Shown piece by piece: positions 42,661 through 55,100 of a stretch of DNA of 64,000 nucleotides (positions are counted from its first letter, which is position 1; every line of letters begins with the position of its first letter). Below the pieces are notes generated by a model that worked only from the letters and a program-made list of their open reading frames with translations, was not told the origin of the DNA and ran no database searches. The stretch covers positions 8,496,001 through 8,560,000 of the forward strand of contig NC_088321.1 of NCBI RefSeq assembly GCF_910592395.1, in the 5' to 3' direction. The DNA is from Lineus longissimus (taxonomy: Eukaryota; Nemertea; Pilidiophora; Heteronemertea; Lineidae). The translations under genes and the position numbers were made by a program.

Positions 42661-44058
42661 AATAACATACTTTTTCTGGTTGTGTTTACTGCATTATGCT
42701 CTGCATTATGCTATTTTCTTCACCCACGATTGAATACGAATGGCGTTGGCCTCTAAAGTACCTATAAACATGATAAAGGAATGGGTTTGAATAGTGAATG
42801 TGAATCATTCTATTCTTTTGTGCAAATCCAGAAAGACCAACTAAATCACTTCAAGTCAGAAAGCCCCGACATGCCCGTGATGACAGACAAAACGTCAAAC
42901 GGGAAAAAAGTTTCTCCTCAAGAAGTTTGAAATTTGCACATCGTCTGTTAAAGGCAGGTTTCGCAAGCCGTACGAAGAACTACGAGTGACGAAGTACAAA
43001 GTAGTACTTAAAGGTACACTTCTAGTGCATTTTCCATTAAAATTAAGTTTTTGTTGATTTTCTCCCTAAAATTCATCAAAATAGAATTAAGGACCAATAA
43101 AACAACATTTTTGGTGCTATTTTCCCATGTAGAGTAATTAAGGGATGAAATATTCAATAAACATTGACCCTGGAAATGGCTTTCTCATTACAACCATGGT
43201 CCACTTTCCTGCAGGGCCCCCTATTGGCAGGTTTTGTTGTGCAGGTTCCTCATTAAAACCCCTGAGAATAGCCAGATGACGTCAGCAACATCGACGATCA
43301 GCAGTGACCAAGACATTTTCTGATAAAGTCAAGTAGGGTTTAGACGAAGATTAAAAGGGGTATACCCCATTCGTTCACATATGATATTAACTGTTGGTCT
43401 ATAGCCATTTCCTATCTCTAACGCCAGGCGATGCCCATGTAAGTCTGTTGCGTATTGATGATTGCCGGTCACAATCATGTGTCTTCGGCTAGCAAGAGTG
43501 GGTCGCGGCCCAACCGGAATGTAGTTGTTGTTATTATAAGATGTAACCACGAGTCTGCGAATAAAGCTTCATCTCCAATGTTAAATTGTCCGAGTTATAG
43601 CCACCTCAAGACCCACGAAACAAAGTCATTATGCATGCCGTGTGCATGCATGCTCACGTGTTGTCTGTACGCAATAAGTACGTGTTTTATAAATGTTCAA
43701 GATCTCTGCATGTTAACTTACCGTGTATACTATGTTTGGCATATGAAAAAACTACATGATATTGATAGATGGATGTATAATGTTTCAATCATCGCAAAGG
43801 GGCTTGGTGCTCGGGAACCATACCTTGGATTATTGTGGTAGAAAAAACTACCAGGGCAATTTTTTCTGAAACCTGCATGGTTGACACCATGGCCCAAAAC
43901 ATTAATTATGGTAAAATCATAAAGTGAAATTGATCTAAAGGTTATTGGACTTATTTGAGTTCAATCAAAAACTTCACGGCTTGCACCCCTCAAAAGAAGA
44001 CGGTTGAGCCTATGGTAGTCTTGTCAATAGCACTCATAATAAGGGATTAACAACAGAT
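42661..44058. other. No supported gene
   Basis: The frames here are short and without recognisable domains. A minus-strand frame at 43,550-43,329 (73 codons) has ordinary composition but no known motif. No repeat structure was found. Confidence 0.35.
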
Positions 44059-44429
44059 AATAGCATTCCGCGAAGATGACGTCACTGCCGCTGCTGCCCT
44101 CTATTTCCCCATCGCTGAATTACAGGCAATGTCGGACAAACATGCGGTTTCGTAATGGATTCAGGCTTTCTAACTAGGGCAGTTAGATTCAATCTGGCAC
44201 ATGTCCGAGTGTTGGAAATACTACATAATTGTTCTGAATATTTCTCTCTCTGACTCTATGGTATCATTCATGCTAAAAACAATGCAGGGTCAAAGATAAT
44301 TGACTTTGAAATAAGCCCAAATGCGTAGAAATAAGTGTCGATGTCCGACTGTCACGTGACTAAAACGTCATCAATATCTTATTCAAATGACCTTGTGAGC
44401 TATAAATAGTAACGTCGCGGAATGCTATT
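44059..44429 (+). mobile_element. MITE family A, complete copy
   Basis: Both ends carry AATAGCATTCCGCGA as an inverted repeat (15 bp perfect). The body, including a TATCTTATTCAAATGACC segment and ctataaatagtaac near the right end, is almost identical to copy 1 at 38,465. No coding content and no clear target duplication. Confidence 0.9.
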
Positions 44430-44490
44430 GGGGGGTTATGTCATGATTGACTTTTGAGGAATTTTGAGGAAATGATGTTTTCAGGACATA

Positions 44491-45301
44491 CAGGGTGTAA
44501 AAAATACATTTAAAAATCTTAATAACTCCGATTAATTATTATATGGAGAAAACAACTTCAGATATGGAAAGTAGAGTCTATGAGCATCTTTTGGGGATAT
44601 ATGTGTATTGTTGTGATAAGTGGTTGTTACTCAATCGACTTCTGAAAAGGTAGGCAATTTCTGAAACAACAGATTTTTAACTCGCAGTTTAAAATCGTGC
44701 TTTCCAACTGGCGACCTCCGATCGCAATGCAACATCGCATTCTGGACAAGACGGCGTGGGATGTTTTAGCTTCTCCCTGAAGTTGGCGCTGTTCCGTACC
44801 TCCTCAAACACATCAAGGATGGTTCCATATGTAGGCCTACTGAAATTGATGACACAATTCCGGACCGTTTGTCTTGAAATGCGATTTAGTACCCCATATT
44901 CTCTAGAAAACGCTCTCTGGGTTGAATTAGACACCGGTTATTTGAAAAAATGAAATCGCTGCAAAAATCGTTATCACCGTGAATATCAATGTCCTTTGCC
45001 ATGTTGCAAGACTTTTGGGTGAATTCATGCATTAATGGGCGACTTATGCAATATCTACCCTTCATATTGCATAGCACTGTCCATTTGTTGTTTACTGACA
45101 AACCTGCCCAGGTTGAATAATTGACATGTAAATTGGATGGCTTATTACGTAGTAATAACTATTGGACTGTTTCATGCAGGTATTTTTCTAACAAAATTCT
45201 CAAAGTCTCTATTTTCCATCTCCAAAGGTGTGTTCCCATATTATTGTTTTACAAAAGAGTTCTATAGATTTTAAAAAGTAAAAGTATTTTGTAACACCCT
45301 G
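44491..45301. mobile_element. 811-bp TIR element with TA duplication
   Basis: The left end reads CAGGGTGTAAAAAATAC; the right end, reverse-complemented, reads CAGGGTGTTACAAAATAC. TA flanks both ends (44489-44490, 45302-45303). A minus-strand 81-codon frame (44934-44689; SRQTVRNCVINFSRPTYG) inside might be a transposase remnant, but I cannot assign it. The ends and TA point to the Tc1/mariner group. Confidence 0.78.
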
Positions 45302-45574
45302 TAGTTGTGCTCTTTCCCAATCGAGATGTTAAATAATTTTTTCACCATCTTGGGGAGTTGATCATTGCGATTCTCGTAGAATGTCTAAAATTGCAAAGCT
45401 CCCACTATTCAGCCTTGTTTTTTGGGTTTGAAGCAAGACAAAAGGAATTAATCAGGCCAATTTCAATTCATTGTTTTACCATAATTAATGTTTTGGGTTA
45501 TGGTGTCATCCATGCGGGTTTCAGAAGAATCGCCCTGGTAGTTTTTGCTGCCATCATAACCAAGGGGATGGTTC

Positions 45575-46014
45575 TTTAAGCCCGTAGCATAGTAGCCGCC
45601 AACTTCGGCGTTCACAGGCGTTGTTTGCCGCAAGGGTCCTGAACGCCTGAAAAATCCCTAGTCTGCTACGAACGGCGATGGCGAACGCGACTTGCCGCAA
45701 CTAAACACCAAATATCTAACATGTTTGATTTTTGACGTGTATCGCCGCGTTTGAACGCAAGAAGAAGCCAGGTGTGCTACAGATTGCCACCTGAATTGGC
45801 GTCGACGGCGAGGCTATGGCCAATCAGTATGCGTCTTGATGTCACATGATTTCAAAATGGCAGCCTAAAGTGGCGGAAAAGACGCTACTGGACGCCGATT
45901 CTGGGCAGGTGTGCTCTGACCGGGATCCACTGGCCGCCAACTTCGGCGTCGAGAGGCGTCAGCTGAACGCTTCTTGTCGCCAAAGTTGGCGGCTAGTGTG
46001 CTGCGGGCTTAAAG
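45575..46014. mobile_element. 440-bp MITE with GC-rich inverted ends
   Basis: The left end reads TTTAAGCCCGTAGCATAGTA, the right (reverse complement) TTTAAGCCCGCAGCACACTA, and both continue into GCCGCCAACTT. The interior keeps repeating gaacgc and cgccg words. TTAA or TAA overlap at the ends makes the target duplication ambiguous. Confidence 0.82.
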
Positions 46015-46017
46015 CAC

Positions 46018-48450
46018 CAAGTCCTTTTGTGAAAAACTAAAAAGGCACGGCAGGGGTCAGCGTCATTTTCGTTGAAACGACCTATAAAGTAAACAGAAGT
46101 CGCACGCTTTCAAAGAACATTTGATTTTCGAACCTTGCTTGTGAAAGTAGCTTGGAGACAGCTAGAGTCTTCCAAATAAAGTTTATTTGAAAGACTGAAT
46201 AAACCAAAATCAATTCATAAAGTTTGGCCTAAATGTCCATGATAGAATGTCTTTGTTAGAAAACTCATTGGGAAGTCTGTACAGAAATTTATGCCACGTG
46301 AGTGGCATATCGGCCGACTTTTTGTCATATTGTAAATCACAATTCAATGGCCTTAACAAAAGGAGATTTCGTTTAAAAGAAATGGATAGCGATCATCGTA
46401 AATCCCTGATAATATCATAAAAAACCTTTGCTTCTTTTCAACTTCTGAACCGGGTCTTTTCTCTCACAAACACTATGTATTATTGTGCTCACGAGCAATG
46501 CCTCGACAACCTGATTATATCAAGGTCAACAATGACATCTGACGAGAAGTTAGCCTGATACCGTTAGGCCCGCGTGGTGGCGCTGAGGCGGCCACTGCCG
46601 GGGTCTACTTCTAAACGATTTTATTTTTGTTTTATTTTATGACCAGAATTTTTGCCATGGCGCGATCTTTGGAATAGGAATAATAGGAACATAATAATAT
46701 AGGGAATATAGGGCTATAGGAATAAAATTTAGTGTTTTTTAAACGACGCGAAAAAATTGCTAACTGTTAGTTTAATATGAGTTGTCTGTTTCAATCATAA
46801 ATTACACAAATTGGATTGTTGGCATACAAAAGCAAATTTAATTCAATGAAATATTTCATTTTGAAAATCGACGACCATCTTCTGTAATATACGTTGTCCC
46901 TGCGTATAAGCTCCCGAGAGGTGGCCAGTGTGTAACCACTATTGGCAAGTAACGGGCCACTCTCTCTAATGTAATGCAAGAGAGTGGTTGAGTCACTCTA
47001 ACGAGAAGTAAACCAAAGGTAAATTGTGGTTTATCGACACTCGTCGTCATGCGGCACTATACTAATGCAATTATGTAAAAATTTCCCAATCACGCCCTAG
47101 AATGAAATGACGCCTTACATCCATGGTGCATTTCATACGAATAATTCAAGACGTCACATTATATCAGACAGTTCTTCCAAATCCATCCATTTCAATCTAA
47201 CATGACAAGAGAGCGCGTGCATTCCAGCATTCAAAGTCAAAACAAGGCATGGTATTCGAGTCAAACTGATCTGAAACTGACTGGAGATAACCGTCCCAGC
47301 ATAAGTGAATGATACATTCATAATGTACACATATCTATACATTTACCTGACCAACTCATTTTGAAGTGAAGAGTGAACTTCACCATCAATAATCGGGACC
47401 ACGATATTAATTATGTTTCCGCTTTGGTCGTTATGGCAACATGAGGCTTCATAGGAACTGTCATGGCGACCAGGTTCGTATTTGAAAACATTGACTCTAA
47501 TAATCATAACATCTCCGGATAGCATACACAAACCTGACGCAAATTAATCTTATGAAATTAAAAGTATTGAAGCGCCAATCCAATGTGCGGTTAGTGCCGT
47601 TGTAATGTTTTTGAGTGTTTCTGTTTTTGAGTGTTTCCCCTCAATGTTTGGGAACGCTCAAAAATAGATTGACAAGTTTTTCTGTGTATCCCCCCTATTG
47701 AAAAGTCGTGGTCTCTCTAGCTGCCTATTGTTTGGAAACACTGACACATGGGAAACAACCACAGATGTTACACCGGGTTGAGTTATGGTCATGGGTTGAC
47801 TCATTTTGCTGCGAGGACAAAATGCGGGTAATTCTCACCTATATCATTTTGTATCTATTGGTCTACCCTCGACCTTCAAGCGGGAGTCCGCCTCGAACGC
47901 CGGGAATCACGGTGTACTTCAGTGTCTATTGTTGCGGCTAGGGGACCATGTTCAGCAGTCTCGTCCTTAAGTAGCTCCTGTTCGTTTCGATTGTCTCACT
48001 TGCGCTCTTATTTTACCCTAGCAACGGGTGATTACAAACAAAAAACTGACACTAGGCGATATAATGGTGACCTCTGGACCAGGAATCGGCAAAGCCAATG
48101 CTGCTATTGGTCTTCAATCTGCTCTGTATATGGCATGACGAAGGAGATCGGATCGGTCATGCCTGCCATTTCGAAACAGAACATGCATACTTCACGTTGT
48201 GCAAACGAGAAACAAGCGCGAAGATGGGTCTCAAGGAGTTTATGATCGACTCATTTGTCCTTTCAGCTGGTGCCTGCACCTTGTCCCACGGCGTAATGGG
48301 TAATAAACATACCATTCGAGAATGTCAGTATTGGGCATTTTGACGTCAGTGTATTTTCGCAATTTTCTTATAAGTCATATGCTGAGCCATACTGAGCACA
48401 TGTCACCGAGTCCGAAAGGGGTAAACGTTGTTAAAGGGTTTAGCTAGGCA
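46018..48450. other. No supported gene; upstream flank of the calpain gene
   Basis: Non-coding by inspection. Short frames lack known domains and no TIR pairs were found. It may hold the calpain promoter and 5' UTR exon, which I could not locate. Confidence 0.35.
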
Positions 48451-48454
48451 ATAT

Positions 48455-48560
48455 TAGAATACAGAGGTTGCTGCGAACTAGTGGTTTGATCTCCCGGCAA
48501 ACGGTCAGGAGGTCCCTAGTTCGAACCCCACATGGGTACTGCCCCGCTGTGAGGAGTTTG
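48455..48560 (+). mobile_element. Possible tRNA-derived SINE
   Basis: A GAACTAGTGGTTTGA segment (box A-like, about 48,475-48,489) and AGTTCGAACCC (box B-like, about 48,519-48,529) stand about 35 bp apart, as in tRNA-type pol III promoters. The sequence does not fold into a complete tRNA by eye, and no A-rich tail was found. Confidence 0.4.
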
Positions 48561-48724
48561 TCACCCCGATTCTCTACAGGTGGCTGTGCAATCCACAATG
48601 TTCTGTGTGAAGGCGGTAGATATTGGTGCTTTCCTGTCGCTCCACATTTTCAAATCCAAATAGTATTTGTATTCCCCATTGGTGCTGCTCTACACATTGA
48701 CCACCTATCGGCAACTTATACGTA

Positions 48725-48811
48725 GCGAAAACGTATATGCCTACAGTTTTACAGACATCAAAACTAGCGAAAACGTACAGGCCTTCAGTTTTACAGAAAT
48801 CAAAACTTTAC
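48725..48811 (+). repeat. 43-bp direct repeat pair
   Basis: Two adjacent copies of a unit with GCGAAAACGTA followed by CAGTTTTACAGA and ATCAAAACT, at 48,725 and 48,768. They directly precede the decayed exon-1 copies. Confidence 0.8.
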
Positions 48812-48836
48812 GTTTGGCCGTTTGTTGACTTTTCAG

Positions 48837-49163
48837 GGTCTCAATTAATCTGTGAAGATGTTAAGAGCGTGGAAGCTCTACTGAGAATGAGCAGCTCGGT
48901 GCAAGAGACAAGCACTTCCCATGCGACCTGTTATATCAATGATGTGGTCGAAACCTTATGAACGGAATATTCTTGGCGTTTTGCCATTTTTCTCATTTTC
49001 AGAGTCTAAAGTAATCTATAAGGGAGCGTGGAAGGGCCATAGCTACAACTCCATCTAGGGTCAGTGTGAAAGAGAAGCAGGTGCCATGGAACCAGTTACG
49101 TCATTGATGTGGTCAAAATCTATATATAGAATATGCACATTTTGCCTTTTGTCTCATTGTTAG
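48837..49163 (+). pseudogene. Two decayed tandem copies of calpain coding exon 1
   Basis: Copy 1 (from 48837) and copy 2 (from 49003) precede the real exon (from 49164) at spacings of 166 and 161 bp. Both keep a TTTTCAG acceptor and the leader (a/g)gtctaa(a/t)..taatctg. Copy 2 retains GAGCGTGGAAGGGCCATAGC-like coding sequence but has an early TAG; copy 1 is more diverged. Neither can encode the N-terminus. Confidence 0.8.
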
Positions 49164-52100
49164 AGTCTAAACTAATCTGCAAAGATGGTGAGAGCGTGGA
49201 AGGGTCAGAAGTACAACTCCCTCAAGTCTCAGTGTAAGAAAAATGGCGAACTCTTCGTCGATCCCGAATTTCCACCAAACACACGATCGCTCTTCCACTC
49301 CAAAATAGACAACAGTGTAGTATGGAAGCGACCAGGGGTAAGCTAACACAAATATTGACCTGTATATAGAGAGTTTTCTTTAGATTGTTTGACGGAAATT
49401 TTTGCCTGTGTTGAAGAGAGAGCAGAGAATCGACGGAGGTTGCAGGAGCCGCTGCGAGAAGTGGCTCGAACTCTGAGCTAGTCTTCAGGGGGTTCCCTGG
49501 TGCTCTAACAGCGATATTCCAAGAGATGTTGGCCTGGCATTCACATATTTTGCCGAACCCCTTGCACATGAATGGTGCAATAAAAACCCTCAATTCAATT
49601 GTTAGGGTAACTATGGAAGGCAAGAGGAAATGACCAAATGGCCAATATGAAATTTATGTAGAAAACTTCATAAAATTGATGTAGATTCTCCATATAGTTG
49701 TTATATAGAATTTATGAAAATCCTATATAGATATTCTCTGTATAGATTTGTAAAGAAACTTCAATATATCACTTCTTTAGCAGAGAATTGAGGATGAATC
49801 TAAATCAAAATCGCTGTTTCCATCGCATGAAAGTTGCACTCTGCTTACAAACATATGCTATAAAAGTCTTACCCAGTCACTGCACATGCGCAGTGGGCTA
49901 GTACTCTCTACTAAGGTCTCTGCGCAGACAATATGATCATACACTCAGTAGCAGTTCCATTTGTTTCGAACCATGGAACTGTAACTTTCCATTGGATAGA
50001 AACAATCATATTCGCAGGTGTTCAATGGTATACAAACCATGAGTTTGAGCAAAGTATGCACTTCGAAATAATTACGATGCAAGTCAATATGATTTGAAAG
50101 AATAAAAATGTGAACTTTTTGTGGTTTTGAAAATATGGTTTTGCACAACGTTTGTGTTGAATATTTTTGTCTGCAGAAACTGGGCCGCAGAAACAGCCTA
50201 AAAACAGTATGAGAATGTCGATTTTAAATATACCCTGGCCTTTTTTGTTAAATCATGCATCGTGGCAGAAGAATTAACCGGGCATATTGCCTTGTTTCAA
50301 CAGAATGATCATATTCGGCGAACGTGTTAGTTTAATGTCATTCTGAGAATGTGCTGACTGCCGAAGGAGGTTCACTTATTCACAAACTGATATGCGGGAG
50401 CAAACTCCGAATGTTTGAGATTATATATCTATTCAATAGCACCTTGAATATTGACTATTATTATCAAACAGAATTTTCAAGCCTTTCGGCGACAGAGTTC
50501 TGTTTCCTCGGGTTGATTTTGTCTCTAACCAGGTGCAAGCATGTGGTTCATTGTGTTTGGTTTTACCTCAAACATGTCAAATATTGCATCTTGTCTAAAA
50601 ACCCGTTGATATGTTTAAACCTACTCTTTCAGGAGATATGTAAAGTACCTAAATTTATCGTGGCTGGTGTCACGTGTGATGATCTCAACCAGGGTGACCT
50701 TGGTAATTGTTGGTTTGTCAGCGCATGCGCTGGACTGGCCAAGGAACCAAAAATGTTTCAGAAGGTGAGTTTTACCCGCTAGTTGCAAATGTCGAGTATT
50801 TTTAAACCGTGCCAGGGAGTAGGAAATTGTATTGTGGGTGTTAATAGGAAGAGTCAGAAAAACATCTTGAAGTTAAACGATTGTACAATTACATCGCGAA
50901 TTAAAAATCAGAATGTTCACGCAATCAGTCTTATCTTACCTCTGAACTTTAATGAATTTTCCAATCGTTCAAAGAAAAATTTTGCAATAATTGAAAATTC
51001 ACTTTATAACGAAAATTACAGACTGAATGCAAATTTCAACACAGGCGAAGGCAAAGACAATCATCTTTAACGTGATTTTTATGTCCAGCACCACCGATAG
51101 GTGCTGGACATATTGAGTTCACTAGGTAGGAAAAATTCTCTTTTCTCAGCAATTTTCAATTGGGATGCGAGATCAGCCAAACTACAAAATATCAACAGCC
51201 AAATGGCCACGGATTTGTTGATCAACATTAATATCCAGGTCTGAGTTGTAAAATGAATTCAAAATTTGAAGTCATTTGGTGAGATTTGGGCGATTTTTTG
51301 TTAAATAAGATAATTCTCCGACAAAGTCTAATACACGGCAATCCCCACAATGAGATCATTGGAATTCCCCTTTCGAATTATCCGAGTCAATCCGCCATTG
51401 ATGACGTCATTGGTGCCAAAAACTACTTTTATTTGACCTCAATTCTAAAATCGTTTTCCCAAAGACAATTCAAACCTTTAAATCAGCTACAAACGTTCTT
51501 AATCATATCACTGATTTACACCAAGACGATGTATAGTGAAGTAAACGCACAACTCACCTATTTTGCCGAGAACTATTTTTTTTCAATTCACTCTGCCACC
51601 TCATGTTCGTCATCTGCGCGACCTCGTCACGTCATTGGCGCCAAAATATACTTTCATTTGACCTCGATTCTAAAATCGTTTTCAAAAACACGATTCAAAC
51701 GTTAAAATCAGCTACACTCCTTTAGCACACCTCTCATCCACCCCCTGGTGCTGGACACAAATTTGCTGGAAAATTTCTAGTTTGTTTTGTTTTGCCAGGT
51801 CGTTCCCGAGAGCAAGGCCCAAGAGTGGCCTCCCGAAAACAAAGTGCCGTCTGGTGATGGCGAGGAAAAAACAGGGAACTATTGGGGTATCTTTCATTTC
51901 CGGTTCTGGCGGTATGGTGATTTGATAGACGTGGTCGTGGACGATCTGCTGCCGACGAAGGATGGCAAGCTCCTTTACTGTCACTCCAAGGCCAGGAATG
52001 AGTTCTGGAGCGCCTTATTGGAGAAAGCCTACGCCAAGTAAGTAACTCCTGCATCAAGTTTCGCCAGGCTAAATCTGGGTGGATAATTGTGAAAAACCTT

Positions 52101-55100
52101 ACTCTCACAAAACTCTCGATCAACACATGACACTAAAGAGCTCTCTCCATACGCGCGTCTTTCGTTGAAACCATACGTTCCCTGCACAGGTGCCCGACTC
52201 TTTATTGAAAGATTCTGCTATCACAAGTTTTTGAGGAATATCTAGATTTGCCAAGTTGTCCGACAGAATGATAATTCACCTAGATATCACGCTCTTTTCT
52301 CTATATGGCAGCTTTTCTGTAGGTTCTACGGTGAATATGAGAAACTTAACACCAGTTTCCGATGCGCGCGCGTGGACTTAACAGGCGGCGTGGCTCAGAA
52401 GATACGTGCTCCATGATGGCATTTAACAATATCCTATTTTCTAAACGGTGACTTACGCAAAAAACCCAAAGCGGGTTGTGTCCAATGCACTGCTAGACTT
52501 TACATGAGGCGTGGTTTAGAAGATACCACTCTATGACGTGACATTAAATATAAATACCTTCTTTAATCTCTAGGTTGTACGGTGACTACGAAAAACTCAA
52601 AACGGGTTTTACGTCCAATGCGCTGGTAGAATTTACATGAGGCGTGGTTAAGAAGATACCACTCTATGACGTGACCTTGAATATAAATACCTTCTTTAAT
52701 CTCTAGGTTGTACGGTGACTACGAAAAACTCAAAACGGGTTTTACGTCCAATGCGCTGGTAGAATTTACATGAGGCGTGGTTTAGAAGATACCACTCTAT
52801 GACGTGACCTTGAATATAAATACCTTCTTTAATCTCTAGGTTGTTCGGTGACTATGAAAAACTCGAAACGGGTTTTACGTCCAATGCGCTTGCAGACTTA
52901 CATGAGGCGTGGTTTAGAAGATACCACTCTATGATGTGACCTTGAATATAATTACCTTCTTTAATCTCTAGGTTGTTCGGTGACTACGAAAAACTCACAA
53001 CAGGTTTCACGTCCAATGCGCTTGCAGACTTACATGAGGCGCAGTTTAGAAGATACCACTCTATGATATGACCTTGAATAAAAACACCTTCTTTTCTTTA
53101 GGTTGTGCGGTGACAACGAGAAACTCATGTGCTCCATGGGCACTTAGCAATACCCTCTTTTCTCCAGGTTATACGGTGATTATGAGAAACTCAACACGGG
53201 TTTCACGTCCGATGCGCTGGTAGACTTTACCGGGGGCGTGGCTGAGAAAATACCTCTGAGTAGCTTCTCCTCTGCTAACGAGGAAACCAAGTTCAGGTTG
53301 TTTATAGATCTCCAAGATGCTGTGTTAGGATCTTCCTTCGTAACGGCCAACATTGAGGTATGTCAAACAGCTTTCCTTGCTCGACGTGAACCATACATTA
53401 TGCAGATATAATTACTTGGAACTTGGCCTAAAGTAGTTTCGGCTTTAGACGCAGAAATGCACACAAATACATGCAATTTGACAGTGTTTCGCTTAAAGTC
53501 AGGTTTTGTCAATTGAGCGTTTTTAGAAACTTCAAACTGAAGTTTCACATTTAGAATACATTTTGTGTTTTCTGTATCAAACCAATCGCAGTACCGTTTC
53601 CTCGTGGAATACACTATACATTTATAAGCAATGAGTAACTTATTAAAACCGTCTAAAGTGTTTAGAGCCCAGCCCGTTCGTGTCTTACAAAGAAGATCAT
53701 GTAAAACTGCTCAGCTTTCAAAAGCTTCTGCCCAGTGGCAGGTGGCAATCCAGCTCTGTAATACACATTGAATATGTAGATCCCCACGCTCTTATTGTTT
53801 TGGAATGTTTGCCGGCCATGTTTTGAGAGAATATCTACCATACACTTCAGCCAAGCTGGAGACGGACGTTGAGATTAAAATGACTGTTAAAGTAAAATAC
53901 AAACCAATGCCAGGTTGTTTAAAATCATAGTGCACGCTATCCCTAACGGTTACGTTAAGTGTCATTAAAAAAGATGCTCGTCAGTTAATCCCATTTAATT
54001 TGTTCACGTCAAGGCTATAGAGACTCCACCAAAGCTAACATGGTTTTGAACAACCAAGCACTTGCCCTTATTACTTTTCCTACTTAGGCACTGTTGTGCT
54101 TGCTGAAGCACTTTCTTGCGACAGATTTCATACTTTAATATTTCTACACGCAGCAAATGATACATGTACTACGAAAGTTCATTTCAAAAATCTTCTATTA
54201 ATGGTTCCAGTGTGGTCAGGAACAGGTTGGATCAGACGCCCAGCATGGCTTGATCAAGGGACACGGGTATATGTTAACCAACGTGATGGACATGTCACTC
54301 CCCAAACCTCTTCAGGCGCAATACAACAAACCTTCCATTAAGATGATCAGATTGAACAATCCGTGGGGGACCAAGGAATGGACTGGACCATGGTCAGATG
54401 AGTAGGTTGTTTTGTTTTTTCTGAGAACACAAGATCATAGGAAACAACCGTAAACAATTTTTGAAGGTCGCCCTATTTCACGATCATACGTCGGGTATTT
54501 TTCGTGCAAAGAACAAAGTCCAGGTCACTCTCTCATGTTTGAAAGGTGCGACGATCGTCTTGGCGCCAGATATGACGACATCATTCCCGGATTGACAACA
54601 CGCCGCGCCTCCTTTTTGGATGACGAATATCGTTTTTTTGCTAGCAGTGATATCATTTTGACTGCAATGTTTATTGCTATCATATAATATAACTTTTATA
54701 AAACGCCCAAAACTGTCACTTCACCTTCAGCATGATAGGACTTGTTTCTTCCTCAGCTCGCCAGAATGGACACAACTCACACAGAAGGATCGCAACAAAC
54801 TCGGGATGAAGTTTCAAAAGGAAGGTGACTTCTGGATGTCCTTTGACGACTTCGTTAAGAACTTCACCAAAGTAGAGATCTGTCACATCGTGAACACAGC
54901 GATCGTCTCAATCAAGAAGTCGTGGTCGGAGGCGATATTCCGGGGGAAGTGGACGGTGGGCGTGAAGGGGTCATCCAAGGATAGAAGCGGGGGCAACGAG
55001 AAACACCTTAGCTTCCTCTATAATCCTCAGGTAGGCCTTGAATTCAGCACTTTTATTAGATAGTAGAATGTCATAACGTATTTACTATGTTAACACTTCA

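Noticed and set aside
48061-48360. Frames starting at several ATGs upstream of the calpain gene
   Set aside because: No recognisable domain and no splice link to exon 1; treated as non-coding.
50783-51070. 95-codon plus-strand frame after calpain exon 2
   Set aside because: Lies in intron 2 after a good donor, with no calpain similarity.
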